This document shows, piece after piece, positions 34,637-43,555 of a stretch of 64,000 nucleotides of DNA. This DNA is from Oligoflexus sp. (GTDB taxonomy: Bacteria > Bdellovibrionota_B > Oligoflexia > Oligoflexales > Oligoflexaceae), in assembly GCF_035712445.1 (NCBI RefSeq), contig NZ_DASTAT010000066.1, forward strand, positions 1-64,000. Direction: 5' to 3'. The notes beneath the pieces are model-generated. The model made no database searches. It was not told the origin of the DNA and worked only from the letters and a program-made list of their open reading frames with translations. Position 1 is the first letter of the stretch; each line of letters starts with the position of its first letter. A program made the translations under genes and the position numbers.

Positions 34637-35608
34637 ATGTCCGTCATTCCCCAACTCGAAGCGCATTGTTCTCATGTCCTATCCCAATGGATGTATCGCT
34701 GGCTGTCTCTGCCGTTACATCAGGAGAGCGAAGACCCGCGCGTTACGATCGAAGCGCTCGGGGTGAGCGATTGGGCTGATTATATTCACTATCGTTTGGA
34801 GGCAGGGACCGTACCGTGGACGAATCTCATGCGCTCAGCTCAAGCGAGTCCGATCGCTCTCGCCACTTTGATTCATGAAAATATCAAGCAGACCACGCGT
34901 GCCGGTGCGCAGCTGATCGACTTCTATCATCCGCTTTATCCGGCGCTTCTTGCATGTATCAAAGATCCACCCAACTGCCTGACCGTTTTGGGTCCGCCCG
35001 AGACCTTGAGCAAGCCTTCGATCAGCATTGTGGGCTCGCGCCGTGCGTCTGGTTTTGCTCTGCGGGAAACGGAAGAGCTGGCTGCCGCCCTGGCCGCGGA
35101 AGGGGGTGTCATTGTCAGTGGTGGAGCTTTGGGTTGCGACATCACAGGGCATCGGGGAGCGCTGCGCTCGGGAGAAAGGCCCTGTCCAACGATTGTGGTG
35201 CTCGCGGGCGGACTCTCACGCTTCTATCCGCGTTGCAACGAAAACGTCTTTCGACTCCTGCAAAAATCCGGAGCGGTTTTCATTAGCGAAAGACTCTGGG
35301 AATATCCTGCCAGACCTTATGATTTTCCGGTACGAAACCGCATCATCACAGGGCTTTCGCCGCGTCTTCTTCTGATGCTCGCAGGTGAACGATCTGGCGC
35401 AAAAGTGACCGCCCAGCTCGCATTGGAACAGGGTCGGGAGGTCTTTGTCATGGTGCATCCCGAAGATGATGTGCGCGCACTCGGCTCGAAACAGTTGCTG
35501 CTGGAGGGCGCGACACCTTTCTTTTCCGCGCAGGACTATATGCGCATGGCCTGGAGCTGTGACGGCAGGGATTGGTTTGAAGCTGGTTCTGGCTTCGATC
35601 GTGTTTAA
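34637..35608 (+). CDS. dprA: DNA-processing protein DprA (Smf)
   Basis: A 323-residue DprA. The ATG at 34637 has GGAGG upstream. The Rossmann-like core has 'ISIVGSRRASGFALRET', 'GGVIVSGGALGCDITGHRGAL' (usual form S-G-x-A-x-G-I-D), 'FYPRCNENVFRLL', 'ERLWEYPARPYDFPVRNRIITGLS' and 'QLALEQGREVFV'. There is no obvious C-terminal winged helix of the longer type. It loads RecA on incoming single-stranded DNA during transformation. The GCD-in-place-of-GID change is the only odd residue in the core motif. It is followed by a smg-like gene, the same order as E. coli smf-smg. Confidence 0.92.
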   Translation: MSVIPQLEAHCSHVLSQWMYRWLSLPLHQESEDPRVTIEALGVSDWADYIHYRLEAGTVPWTNLMRSAQASPIALATLIHENIKQTTRAGAQLIDFYHPLYPALLACIKDPPNCLTVLGPPETLSKPSISIVGSRRASGFALRETEELAAALAAEGGVIVSGGALGCDITGHRGALRSGERPCPTIVVLAGGLSRFYPRCNENVFRLLQKSGAVFISERLWEYPARPYDFPVRNRIITGLSPRLLLMLAGERSGAKVTAQLALEQGREVFVMVHPEDDVRALGSKQLLLEGATPFFSAQDYMRMAWSCDGRDWFEAGSGFDRV

Positions 35609-35732
35609 GGAATTTGTTTTGCTTTCCCGGGGACAAAGTCTTAGTCTATAAGAAAGTACATTCAGCATTAATATCGGAACCGTTGATATCAGAACTTAAG
35701 ATATTGATGGATCCAGTTGAGGGGAGTGAGAC

Positions 35733-36230
35733 ATGCACAGTGTCACTTCACAGGCGACGTGGTGGTCTGTGGTCCGTGCCATGGCCGAAATGGTAATCTT
35801 TGGCTATGACGAACTGGAACTGACGGAACGTTACGTTCGCGACGAGCTTCTGGAAGCAGGGTTTTCTTCGACGGATATCGAAGCGGCCTGCGACTGGGTG
35901 GAAAAAGCCGTGAATTCGGGAACCGTCGTGGAATCACTCGCTATGCTGCAAAGCAAAGGCGAAGGCGTTCGCATCACCAATCCGATGGAACGCATCAACT
36001 TTAGCAACAAGATCTGGTCGAAGATTGAGCTGTGCCGGCATAAAGGGATTCTTTCCAGTGACATCATTGAACGCATGCTCGAAGGAGCCCGCGTCATTGA
36101 TACTCGTGACTGGGATGATGAAGAAGTCAGCAACCTGCTGGCGGAAATCTTTATCGCCGTGCTGCCTGGAACATCGGAAGGCGACTTCCATGACATGTTC
36201 CACGCCTGCGTGCCCGATTACTATTGCTGA
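35733..36230 (+). CDS. Smg-like (DUF494) protein
   Basis: A 165-residue protein. Its pattern follows E. coli Smg: 'LLEAGFSSTDIEAACDWVEKAV' mirrors the 'D..GF...DI..ALLWLEKL' region, 'VRITNPMERINFSNKIWSKI' the 'RIYTPEECERL' region, and 'GILSSDIIERMLEGARVID' the later helix. Position next to dprA supports it. GAGGGGAG precedes the ATG. The function of Smg is not settled. Sequence divergence from E. coli is high, so the match rests on spacing and context. Confidence 0.65.
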   Translation: MHSVTSQATWWSVVRAMAEMVIFGYDELELTERYVRDELLEAGFSSTDIEAACDWVEKAVNSGTVVESLAMLQSKGEGVRITNPMERINFSNKIWSKIELCRHKGILSSDIIERMLEGARVIDTRDWDDEEVSNLLAEIFIAVLPGTSEGDFHDMFHACVPDYYC

Positions 36231-36269
36231 TAGACGAAAGACCTGTCCCCTCTTACTGGAGGGGCTGTC

Positions 36270-37160
36270 TTGCTCATACAAAATCTTCTCGCATCCTACT
36301 TTCGCGACCCTTGTTTGGATGAAGTTCTGATCAATGGCTGTGATCAGGTCCTTCTTCTCTCTGGCGCTCAAAGGCGCATGGAATCTTCACCTTTTTCCTC
36401 CACTCAAAGTATGATCGAAGCCTGTCAGAACCTGGCTTTTTCACAGAACCTGCGTCTGGATCCTTTGATGCCGGCCGCGGGTGGCGCTTTGGAGATGGAC
36501 GCCGAGCATTTCCGCTGGCACTGCGTCTTGCCTCCGGTTTCACGCGATGGTCCACTTTTGAGTCTCCGGCGTCATCGCCTCCGTGCTCTTGATCTTAAAG
36601 ATTTTGTGACATCTTTTATGATCACGGAGCTGGACCGTGTTGCCGCTGCGTCCGCACCTCTTTTGATTGCAGGACCTACCGGCGCGGGGAAAACCTCGCT
36701 GATGATGGCTCTTTTACAGCGTACGGCCCGGGACATGCGCGTGGCGATCCTGGAACAGCTTGCCGAACTTCCGCGTCTGGGACCGGGATGGATGCGTCTT
36801 CTGGCTCAGACTTCGGATCTTGGCGGCGAGGGTGCATTCAGTCTGAGTCAGAGCTTTGATGAGCTGCTCCGCTTGCGTCCTGATCGCATTGTGATCGGTG
36901 AATTAAGGCAGAAAGAGGAAGCGCGCGCGCTCCGTCGTGCTGTGCTGGCAGGACATGGAAGCGTGTGGGTGACGCTTCATGCCGGAAGTCCCGAGTCCCT
37001 GGCGGCTCGACTCGCCGATCTTGCCGACGAGGATCTTCGGATATGGCAGAGCCTTCTGTGTGAACAGAACGCGCACTATATACTGATGGGTCGAAATTTT
37101 CCGCGCGTCACAGGCATCTGGCAATTCACAGAGGACGGACCCCAAAAAAAAGCGCCCTGA
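36270..37160 (+). CDS. VirB11/CpaF-type secretion ATPase, solitary
   Basis: A 296-residue P-loop ATPase starting at a TTG with GGAGGGG five bases upstream. An N-terminal domain of about 125 residues precedes the Walker A 'GPTGAGKTSLMMAL'. The Asp box, Walker B-like 'RPDRIVIGELR' and His box 'GHGSVWVTLHAGSPES' follow in the right order. VirB11/TadA-class ATPases drive type IV secretion or tad pili. No other secretion subunits are adjacent, and the protein is shorter than CpaF (about 450). So it could serve a machine elsewhere or be co-opted. The stop overlaps the stem of a strong terminator. Confidence 0.82.
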   Translation: MLIQNLLASYFRDPCLDEVLINGCDQVLLLSGAQRRMESSPFSSTQSMIEACQNLAFSQNLRLDPLMPAAGGALEMDAEHFRWHCVLPPVSRDGPLLSLRRHRLRALDLKDFVTSFMITELDRVAAASAPLLIAGPTGAGKTSLMMALLQRTARDMRVAILEQLAELPRLGPGWMRLLAQTSDLGGEGAFSLSQSFDELLRLRPDRIVIGELRQKEEARALRRAVLAGHGSVWVTLHAGSPESLAARLADLADEDLRIWQSLLCEQNAHYILMGRNFPRVTGIWQFTEDGPQKKAP

Positions 37161-37180
37161 ATTTCAGGGCGCTTCTTTTC
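37144..37180. terminator. bidirectional rho-independent terminator
   Basis: An 11-bp stem (37150-37160 with 37164-37174) has T-rich sequence on the plus side (CTTTTCTTTC) and an A run at 37144-37151 that reads as T on the minus strand. It serves both the ATPase gene and the convergent helicase gene. Confidence 0.85.
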
Positions 37181-37202
37181 TTTCTTCGACATCAAATCCG
37201 GC

Positions 37203-39113
37203 TTACTTTTTCTTTCCGAAGAAAATCGCGAAGATCTTCTTGAAGATGCCGAGGAAGGAGTTGGGTACGACCTCAGGCTGCACAGGTTTGATAATCGTCT
37301 TGCCACGCGGCTGGATGGTCGGCGTTGGCTGATTGGGATTGGTGTGCGCCTTGCGGTGGCGGTTGCCTCCGCGTGGATGCGTGGCTGCCCCTGCAGGTGC
37401 AGCAACAGCTGCTGCTGGTTGCTGGCGCGCATCCTGGCGTTTGCCCTTCTGTCCCTTCGGCTGCTGCTCCTGTCCTTTGCCTTCGGCTCCGCCCCGATCC
37501 TGGCGAGCTTCGATGCGCGGACCACCGCTCGGTTTCCGCTCGTGCTTAGGCTTATCACCCTGCGCACTGGCGCCGGCTTTTGGTCCGCCACGATCCGGAC
37601 GTTTCGAGCGATCACCGCCGCGGCGACCGTCTCTTCTTTCCTCTTTGTCATTCATACGGGAACCCTTGAATTCTGGATCTTTATAAGGATTGCCGGCTTT
37701 GTCTTCGATCTGCAGATAGGATTCAGGGAACCATTCGGTTTTAATTTTGATGTTTTCGCCAAGGTACTTTTCGATGTCGATCAGATTGTGGCCGTAATCT
37801 TCACAGACCAGCGAGTAAGCGGCACCGCTGGCACCCGCACGTGCGGTACGACCGATGCGGTGGACATAGTTCGCTGCTTCGTCAGGCAAATCAAAATTAT
37901 AAACGTGGGTCACGCTGGAAATATGCAGGCCGCGGCTTGCCACGTCGGTGGCAATCAAGGCTTTGACCTTGCCTTCCTTGATTCTTTGAATCAAGGCAAT
38001 CCTTTTTTTCTGAGGCAGGTCACCTGTGATCAGATCACATTCGATGCCGTTGCCCATGAGCTTGTACTGAAGCCATTCCGCCACGATCTTGGTATTGGCG
38101 AAAACCACCGAACACACGGGTTGATGATCCCGCAGAAGACCGAGCATGACTTGCAGCTTCTGTGTCGAATCACAGATCACGGCATGCTGCTCGATGCGCT
38201 CAGGCGTCATCACTTCGGGGTTGGCAGAAATGTATTTAGGATTTTCAAGATACTCGAAAGCGAGTTCCTTGACCTTCTCGTTGGTCGTGGCCGAGAAGAG
38301 GAGCTTTTGCGTTTCGGGACTGAGCTTGCTGAGGAAAAATTCCACGTCCTCGATAAAGCCCATGTCCAGCATGCGGTCGGCTTCATCACAGATGAAAAGG
38401 CAGAGGTCTTGGGCCGAGAAGACCTTCTTCTGATAGTAGTCTTTCAGACGCCCGGGAGTCGCGACGATAACATCGATGCCCTGCTTGATGCGCTGGGCCT
38501 GTTTGTCGTAATCCACCCCACCAAAGACGGCCATGCAGGAAATATTCAGCTGATTGAAGAGCAGCTCCGCATCCGCGGAAATTTGCAGGGCCAGCTCGCG
38601 GGTCGGGGCCAAAATCAAAGCCTTGGGCAAGAGACTATTCTCGCCCCCTGCTTCCCTCAGCTTCAAAAGCTGATGGGCGATCGTGATCAGGAACACCCCG
38701 GTTTTGCCGGTACCGGTTTGAGCAAAGCCTGCGAGGTCCTGACCCTGGATGGTCTGGGGCAAGCATAAGCCCTGGATAAGAGTGGGTTTTTCCCAATTGA
38801 GGGTGCGGACGGCGGCAATCAATTCCTCCGCAAGTGCCAATTCCTCAAAGGTTTCAACGGGAAAGAGCTGCTCGTCTTTGACAACCACGACCTCGTCATC
38901 ATCATCATCCTCAGGGAGGATGGGAAGACTTGGTTCGATCACCGAAAGAGGTATGTGATCGATAGTAATGTCAGGGGTTTCGACAGGAGGCAGCGCACCA
39001 GTCTCTGGCAGGTCCTCGTCGTTGACGGGATTCGCCGCACCTTCCGGAGCTTCTTCGAGAATTGGATCTGAGACTGGCTTGTGAGTTGTCATAAGGTCTT
39101 CTTTATCACTCAT
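37203..39113 (-). CDS. DEAD-box RNA helicase
   Basis: A 636-residue helicase. An acidic N-terminal tail of about 75 residues is followed by the Q motif 'NWEKPTLIQGLCLP', Walker A 'AQTGTGKTG', 'APTRELALQ', 'VATPGRL', the DEAD box 'FICDEADRMLDMGF', 'SATTNEK' and the second RecA domain with 'ATDVASRGLHI' and 'HRIGRTARAG'. The last 180 residues are a basic, Gly/Arg/Lys-rich disordered tail that suggests RNA binding. It ends in a short hydrophobic-basic stretch ('FLGIFKKIFAIFFGKKK'), unusual for the family. It may act in ribosome assembly or cold adaptation like RhlE/DeaD. GGAAG lies upstream of the ATG. Confidence 0.92.
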   Translation of the reverse strand: MSDKEDLMTTHKPVSDPILEEAPEGAANPVNDEDLPETGALPPVETPDITIDHIPLSVIEPSLPILPEDDDDDEVVVVKDEQLFPVETFEELALAEELIAAVRTLNWEKPTLIQGLCLPQTIQGQDLAGFAQTGTGKTGVFLITIAHQLLKLREAGGENSLLPKALILAPTRELALQISADAELLFNQLNISCMAVFGGVDYDKQAQRIKQGIDVIVATPGRLKDYYQKKVFSAQDLCLFICDEADRMLDMGFIEDVEFFLSKLSPETQKLLFSATTNEKVKELAFEYLENPKYISANPEVMTPERIEQHAVICDSTQKLQVMLGLLRDHQPVCSVVFANTKIVAEWLQYKLMGNGIECDLITGDLPQKKRIALIQRIKEGKVKALIATDVASRGLHISSVTHVYNFDLPDEAANYVHRIGRTARAGASGAAYSLVCEDYGHNLIDIEKYLGENIKIKTEWFPESYLQIEDKAGNPYKDPEFKGSRMNDKEERRDGRRGGDRSKRPDRGGPKAGASAQGDKPKHERKPSGGPRIEARQDRGGAEGKGQEQQPKGQKGKRQDARQQPAAAVAAPAGAATHPRGGNRHRKAHTNPNQPTPTIQPRGKTIIKPVQPEVVPNSFLGIFKKIFAIFFGKKK

Positions 39114-39198
39114 CGCGTCTTCCGCTGCGTTAAGCAGCTAATTTTTTTTTGAATTTAACCGATATCAAGGCATACAGCCACATAAAAAAGGTGCACGA

Positions 39199-39654
39199 AT
39201 GGCAGAAAATCACCCTGATGACCTGGATGCATTGATGGATGTCTCTCAAGCAGACAAGCCCGAGTCAGGCGATGAAACCGCTGAGGCGGCGTTGGTTCAC
39301 GGGCCATCTGGCGAAAGCGAGAAGGATACCTTGGAAAGCGCGCAGCTCCAAGCTGAAGTCGCAGGCACTGGAGAAAATAACGTAGCGTTTGGCGCGGATG
39401 CGGCAGAATCCGTGGCGCCGAAGGCTGCCAAAGTGGACGAGAAACGGGAAAAACTCTTCGCAGATCTTGAAGACGCCAAAAAAGCTATGACGGAGCTGAT
39501 GGCCTGGAAGGAGGATATGCGACTTCTCGCCATGCATCACAATACGCTGGGGCCCTACTACGATAACTGGACCAAAGAGGCCAATTTGTTTTTCCGCCGA
39601 CTTGTTATAATTAATAAGCGGCTTGAGACTCTTAGGAAAAAGAAAAGGGCTTAA
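39199..39654 (+). CDS. acidic protein of unknown function
   Basis: A 151-residue protein. The first 80 residues are acidic, low-complexity and probably disordered. From about residue 80 it is helical ('EKREKLFADLEDAKKAMTEL') with a Trp- and Tyr-containing segment ('YYDNWTKEANLFFRRL') and a basic C-terminus. AAGGTG precedes the ATG. It ends two bases before the start of the YbgF-like lipoprotein gene, so the two are in one operon. No family recognised. Confidence 0.7.
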   Translation: MAENHPDDLDALMDVSQADKPESGDETAEAALVHGPSGESEKDTLESAQLQAEVAGTGENNVAFGADAAESVAPKAAKVDEKREKLFADLEDAKKAMTELMAWKEDMRLLAMHHNTLGPYYDNWTKEANLFFRRLVIINKRLETLRKKKRA

Positions 39655-39656
39655 CA

Positions 39657-40520
39657 ATGATCCGTTTGCGCAGAATCAATCCCTGGCCGATCCTCACCTG
39701 CGGCGTCCTCGCATCCCTCGCCGCCTGTGTAACTCCGGCCGAGGAGCAGCAGCTTCGTGATGATATCTTTGGTCTTCAAACCCGCGTTCTTCAGATGGAA
39801 AACCAGCTGAGCGCGCAGGGGAAAGAGATCAACACCGCGACCAGCCGGCAGGAGGCCTCGGTCAGTACAAGGCTCGATAAGATCTCGATCGAGCTGCAGC
39901 GAATGAAGGGTGATATCGACGCACTACGCATTGGAGTGACGACAGGTCAGCTCCCAGGAACCGATCCCGACCAGGAAGGTTCGGTGGCCAAGACTCTGAC
40001 TCAACTCAACGAACGCATGACGCTGGTCGAAGAAAACCAGAACAAGATCCTCGGCGTCATCGATAAGTCGGTGGAGTCGAGCAAGAAGTCGGATAAGAAA
40101 GACGAGAAGGCGAAGGACAAAGAGAAGGCCGCGAAAGCCACAGAAAAAAAAAGCGCTTCGCTGAAAAATCTTGATGATCTGCGCACCGCCTTCGATAAGA
40201 AGAAATTCAAGGCGATCGCTGAAGAGGGCGAGAAAGTCCTCGGCAGCCTGAAGGCCAAGAAAGATAAGCAGGAAGCCACCTACATCATCGCCGAGAGCCT
40301 TTATAAGTCCGGCAATATCCGTGAAGCCGCTTTGAAATATAACGACTATATTGAAAGCAAGCCCAAGGAAAACATGTCCGTGGCGCTGCTCCGCATGGGC
40401 GACTGCTTCCAGCAGCTCGGCGATGCGGAAACCGCGAAGATCTATTATCAGGAACTGATTCAAAAATACGGCAGCTCGGCTGAAGCGAAACAAGCCAAGA
40501 ATAAGCTGGCCAAACTCTGA
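39657..40520 (+). CDS. YbgF/CpoB-like TPR lipoprotein
   Basis: A 287-residue lipoprotein with lipobox Leu-Ala-Ala-Cys. A coiled coil spans about residues 30-110 ('LRDDIFGLQTRVLQMENQLS', 'LDKISIELQRMKGDIDALR'). A Lys/Asp/Glu-rich linker leads to TPR repeats from about 175 ('RTAFDKKKFKAIAEEGEKVL', 'EAALKYNDYIESKP', 'AKIYYQELIQKYG'). This order matches CpoB/YbgF, which works with Tol-Pal and peptidoglycan synthesis at division. No tol genes are near; tsaD and rsmA follow in the same direction. Confidence 0.82.
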   Translation: MIRLRRINPWPILTCGVLASLAACVTPAEEQQLRDDIFGLQTRVLQMENQLSAQGKEINTATSRQEASVSTRLDKISIELQRMKGDIDALRIGVTTGQLPGTDPDQEGSVAKTLTQLNERMTLVEENQNKILGVIDKSVESSKKSDKKDEKAKDKEKAAKATEKKSASLKNLDDLRTAFDKKKFKAIAEEGEKVLGSLKAKKDKQEATYIIAESLYKSGNIREAALKYNDYIESKPKENMSVALLRMGDCFQQLGDAETAKIYYQELIQKYGSSAEAKQAKNKLAKL

Positions 40521-40532
40521 ACTGGAAGTGAA

Positions 40533-41555
40533 ATGACCCTGATCCTTGGTATCGAATCCAGCTGCGATGAAACAGCCGCCTCGGTGGTCCGTGACGGACG
40601 GCAGGCGCTTTCATCCGTTATCAAATCGCAGATCGACGTGCATCGCGCCTTCGGTGGTGTGGTGCCCGAGATCGCGGCCCGTGAGCATCTGAAGCTGATC
40701 GATGCCATCGTCGAGCAGGCTCTGCGGGAAGCTGACTGCACTCTGGATCAGCTGGATGCGATCGCCGTGACCCAAGGTCCCGGACTGATCGGAGCGCTTC
40801 TGGTCGGCATCGCGTATGCCAAAGGCCTTGCCTTTGCCAGCGGCAAACCCTTGATCCCCGTGAATCACGTCGAAGCCCACGTGCAGGGCGCGGTCCTGGG
40901 ACTGGACGTCCCCGAGTCCGAACTTTACCCCTGCCTCGCCCTTGTCGTATCCGGCGGTCATACGAATATTTACTATATGCCCGAGCCTACGGTTTATGAG
41001 CTTTTAGCCTATAGCATCGATGATGCCTGTGGGGAGTCCTTTGACAAGGTGGCCAAACTCTTTGGACTGGGATACCCTGGTGGGCCCGTGATCGAGGAAC
41101 TGGCACAAAAGGGTCATGCCGAGCATTATCCGATGCCGCGCATGATGGAGCAGAAGAACAAACTCCTCTTTAGTTATTCAGGTCTGAAAACCTATATGGT
41201 AAACTTGCGTGGAAGGCATGCCGCAGATATGAGCGAAGAAAAACTTCGCGACTTCTGCGCCTCCTTTCAGGAAGAAGCCCTTGGCCAACTTGTTCGCAAG
41301 CTCGACGGTGCCAGTCAGCAGCGTCCAGCCGCCCGCAGTATTCTGATCGCTGGGGGCGTCGCGGCCAATCAAAGGTTCCGGGCTTTGGCCCAGGCGAAAT
41401 TAAAAATTCCCGTATATTTTCCCCAACTGCGCTTTTGCTCCGACAACGCCGCGATGATTGCAGCTCTGGGTTATCAGCACTACGTGAAGGCGAACGATAC
41501 GTCCGTCTTTAAACAACTGGGCTGGGATGCCTTTTCCCGTTATCAGTTTAGCTGA
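40533..41555 (+). CDS. tsaD: tRNA threonylcarbamoyladenosine biosynthesis protein TsaD
   Basis: A 340-residue TsaD (Kae1/Gcp), the usual length. It starts 'LILGIESSCDETAASVV'. The metal-binding His pair is in 'PVNHVEAHVQ', and 'LVVSGGHTNIY', 'YSIDDACGESFDKVAK', 'LGYPGGPVIEELA', 'FSYSGLKTYMV' and 'AGGVAANQRFR' follow. It transfers the threonylcarbamoyl group to A37 of ANN-decoding tRNAs. Its partner TsaC-type enzyme may be the YciO-like protein at 16807 or another gene elsewhere. It lies 12 bases after the lipoprotein gene. Confidence 0.97.
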   Translation: MTLILGIESSCDETAASVVRDGRQALSSVIKSQIDVHRAFGGVVPEIAAREHLKLIDAIVEQALREADCTLDQLDAIAVTQGPGLIGALLVGIAYAKGLAFASGKPLIPVNHVEAHVQGAVLGLDVPESELYPCLALVVSGGHTNIYYMPEPTVYELLAYSIDDACGESFDKVAKLFGLGYPGGPVIEELAQKGHAEHYPMPRMMEQKNKLLFSYSGLKTYMVNLRGRHAADMSEEKLRDFCASFQEEALGQLVRKLDGASQQRPAARSILIAGGVAANQRFRALAQAKLKIPVYFPQLRFCSDNAAMIAALGYQHYVKANDTSVFKQLGWDAFSRYQFS

Positions 41556-41587
41556 AACGACCAACATTCATCAGCAGGAGCTGCTCC

Positions 41588-42400
41588 ATGTCTATGGGTG
41601 AAGACCGTATTAAACAGAAGAAATCACTGAGCCAGGTCTTTTTGAAAACCGATTGGCCCGTGCGCAAAGTCGTCGAACGCCTTCAGTCCCTGCATATCAC
41701 CCGCGTGCTGGAAATCGGCCCTGGTGGTGGTGTTCTGACCCGGGCTCTGATCGAGCAGCCCTGGAAGGTCACAGCGGTCGAGAAGGACCATCGCTTTGCC
41801 GACCGCCTCGAAGAGTACTATGCCGCACGCAAGGGCGAGCTGCCTGGCAGCCTGCGCATCGTGAACGAGGACGTCCTGAAATTCGATCTTGAGGAATGGC
41901 TCGATGAATCGAATGAACCAACGGCCATCGTCGGCAACATTCCCTATGCGATCTCCACGCCGATCGTCATGTGGGTGCTTCCCTCTATGCATCGCGTGAA
42001 GGGCGTCGAGCTTCTTGTGCAGCTGGAATTCGCCGCCCGCCTTGCCGGTGTCGCGGGCACCAAGGATTACGGCAGCCTTTCCGTTTACACGCAGCTCCGC
42101 ACCCAGGTGCAGATTGAGTGCAAGGTCGAACGCACCTGCTTCACGCCGGTGCCGGCTGTCGACAGCGCCCTCGTTTTCATGAAGATGCGCGCGCATACGA
42201 TGCCGGATGATTTCTTACGCAAGGTGGAAACGGTCGCTCGCGTGTCCTTCACGCAGCGCCGCAAAAAACTGCGGAATGCCATCAGGCAATTTTTAACGGA
42301 AGAAAGACTGCAGGGCTGTCCGATCGATCTGAATCGCCGACCGGATACCCTGACGCCGGAAGAGTATGTGGAACTGACGAAGTTCATTTATTCGCTATGA
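41588..42400 (+). CDS. rsmA: 16S rRNA adenine dimethyltransferase
   Basis: A 270-residue RsmA (KsgA). The start has 'KKSLSQVFLKTDWPVRKVV', where the family reads K-R-S-L-G-Q-N-F-L. The SAM motif is 'VLEIGPGGGVLTRAL', the acidic residue 'VTAVEKD', and the catalytic motif is 'VGNIPYAISTPI', replacing the usual N-L-P-Y-N-I-S with an Ala. 'YGSLSVYTQL' and 'FTPVPAVDSALV' complete it. It dimethylates two adjacent adenines in helix 45 of 16S rRNA. AGGAG precedes the ATG. The Ala for Asn in the catalytic motif and the missing Gly/Asn at the start are mild oddities. Confidence 0.93.
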   Translation: MSMGEDRIKQKKSLSQVFLKTDWPVRKVVERLQSLHITRVLEIGPGGGVLTRALIEQPWKVTAVEKDHRFADRLEEYYAARKGELPGSLRIVNEDVLKFDLEEWLDESNEPTAIVGNIPYAISTPIVMWVLPSMHRVKGVELLVQLEFAARLAGVAGTKDYGSLSVYTQLRTQVQIECKVERTCFTPVPAVDSALVFMKMRAHTMPDDFLRKVETVARVSFTQRRKKLRNAIRQFLTEERLQGCPIDLNRRPDTLTPEEYVELTKFIYSL

Positions 42401-42431
42401 TGGGACTCGCTCCGAGGCCGTGCGGATCGGT

Positions 42432-43472
42432 TCATGATCCCAGCTGTTCGTAAGCGGTACGGATCAACTCCTCGGTACTCTCCCAGGCAATGCAGCCGTC
42501 GGTAATGCTCTGGCCATAAACCAAAGGTTTTTGCGCCAGATCCTGCTTGCCCTCGCGCAGATGACTCTCCAGCATCATTCCAAGAATACGGCGGTTGCCA
42601 TTTTTGAACTGGCGGAAGACTTCGCGGAAGACTTCGGGCTGCCGTTTATAATCCTTGCTGCTGTTGCCATGACTGCAGTCCACCAAAAGAAGCCGCTGGC
42701 TTTCAGCCGCTTTGATGCGAACAAGGCAGTCTTCGATATGGGCTTCGCTATAGTTGGGCCCCTGATTCCCGCCGCGCAGAATGATATGCGCATCCGGATT
42801 GCCCTTGGTCTGCACGACCGCGGTCATACCCTCGCTATCAATCCCCAGGAAATGATGCGGATGCCGGGCCGAGGTCATGGCATCCAGGGCCACCTGCATG
42901 CCGCCGTCGGTCGCATTCTTAAAGCCGACTGGCATGGAAAGGCCGCTGGCCATCTCCCTATGCGTCTGACTCTCCGTGGTGCGCGCCCCGATCGCAACCC
43001 AGCTGATGAGGTCGGCGATATACTGCGGAACGATCGGATCCAGAAATTCCGTACCGGCCGGAAGATTGAGCGAGGCCACATTCAAAAGAAACTCACGCGC
43101 AATCTGCAGTCCGCTGCGAATATCATGACTGCCATCCAGCTCGGGGTCATTGATCAGACCTTTCCAGCCGATGGTCGTACGCGGTTTCTCAAAGTACACC
43201 CGCATCACGATCGCGATCCTGTCTTTCACGTCATGACAAAGTTTCGCCAGTTTCCTTGCATATTCCAGCCCGGCCTTCACATCATGGATCGAACAGGGCC
43301 CGACGATCACGAGGAGCCTTGGATCCTGACCACTCAGAAGCTGCCTGAGTTCCTCGCGCCAGCTCGAAACATTCTCCAAAATGCTTTCCGGAGCCGGGAT
43401 TTTGGCTTTCAACTGGACCGGGGACGGGAGCGGGATAAACTCGCTGACGCGCGTATTTTCAATGGACTGCAT
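42432..43472 (-). CDS. 3-deoxy-7-phosphoheptulonate synthase (AroG/F/H type)
   Basis: A 346-residue class I-alpha DAHP synthase. Family blocks are 'LLVIVGPCSIHDVKAGLEYA', 'IVMRVYFEKPRTTIGWKGLI', 'GTEFLDPIVPQYIADLISW', 'IGARTTESQTHREMASGLS', 'VGFKNATDGG', 'ILRGG', 'LVDCSHGNSSKD' and 'SITDGCIAWESTE'. All metal and phosphoenolpyruvate ligands (Cys, His, Glu, Asp) are visible. It condenses PEP and erythrose-4-phosphate in the first shikimate step. E. coli-type isozymes are feedback controlled by an N-terminal region of similar length, so allosteric control is plausible. AAGGGA precedes the ATG. Confidence 0.95.
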   Translation of the reverse strand: MQSIENTRVSEFIPLPSPVQLKAKIPAPESILENVSSWREELRQLLSGQDPRLLVIVGPCSIHDVKAGLEYARKLAKLCHDVKDRIAIVMRVYFEKPRTTIGWKGLINDPELDGSHDIRSGLQIAREFLLNVASLNLPAGTEFLDPIVPQYIADLISWVAIGARTTESQTHREMASGLSMPVGFKNATDGGMQVALDAMTSARHPHHFLGIDSEGMTAVVQTKGNPDAHIILRGGNQGPNYSEAHIEDCLVRIKAAESQRLLLVDCSHGNSSKDYKRQPEVFREVFRQFKNGNRRILGMMLESHLREGKQDLAQKPLVYGQSITDGCIAWESTEELIRTAYEQLGS

Positions 43473-43555
43473 GGCGATTCCCTTGTGTGTGAGGACCGCC
43501 TTCAGAATTAGCGTAGTTTGAATGTTTCACGCAAGAATTGTTCTGAGGCGCGCCT

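Noticed and set aside
37344..38768. 474-codon open frame on the plus strand
   Set aside because: Antisense to the DEAD-box helicase, whose motifs are complete.
39124..39150. GCTGC/GCAGC stem followed by nine T residues
   Set aside because: It looks like a plus-strand terminator, but no plus-strand gene precedes it and the stem is only five pairs. It lies in the helicase leader on the other strand.
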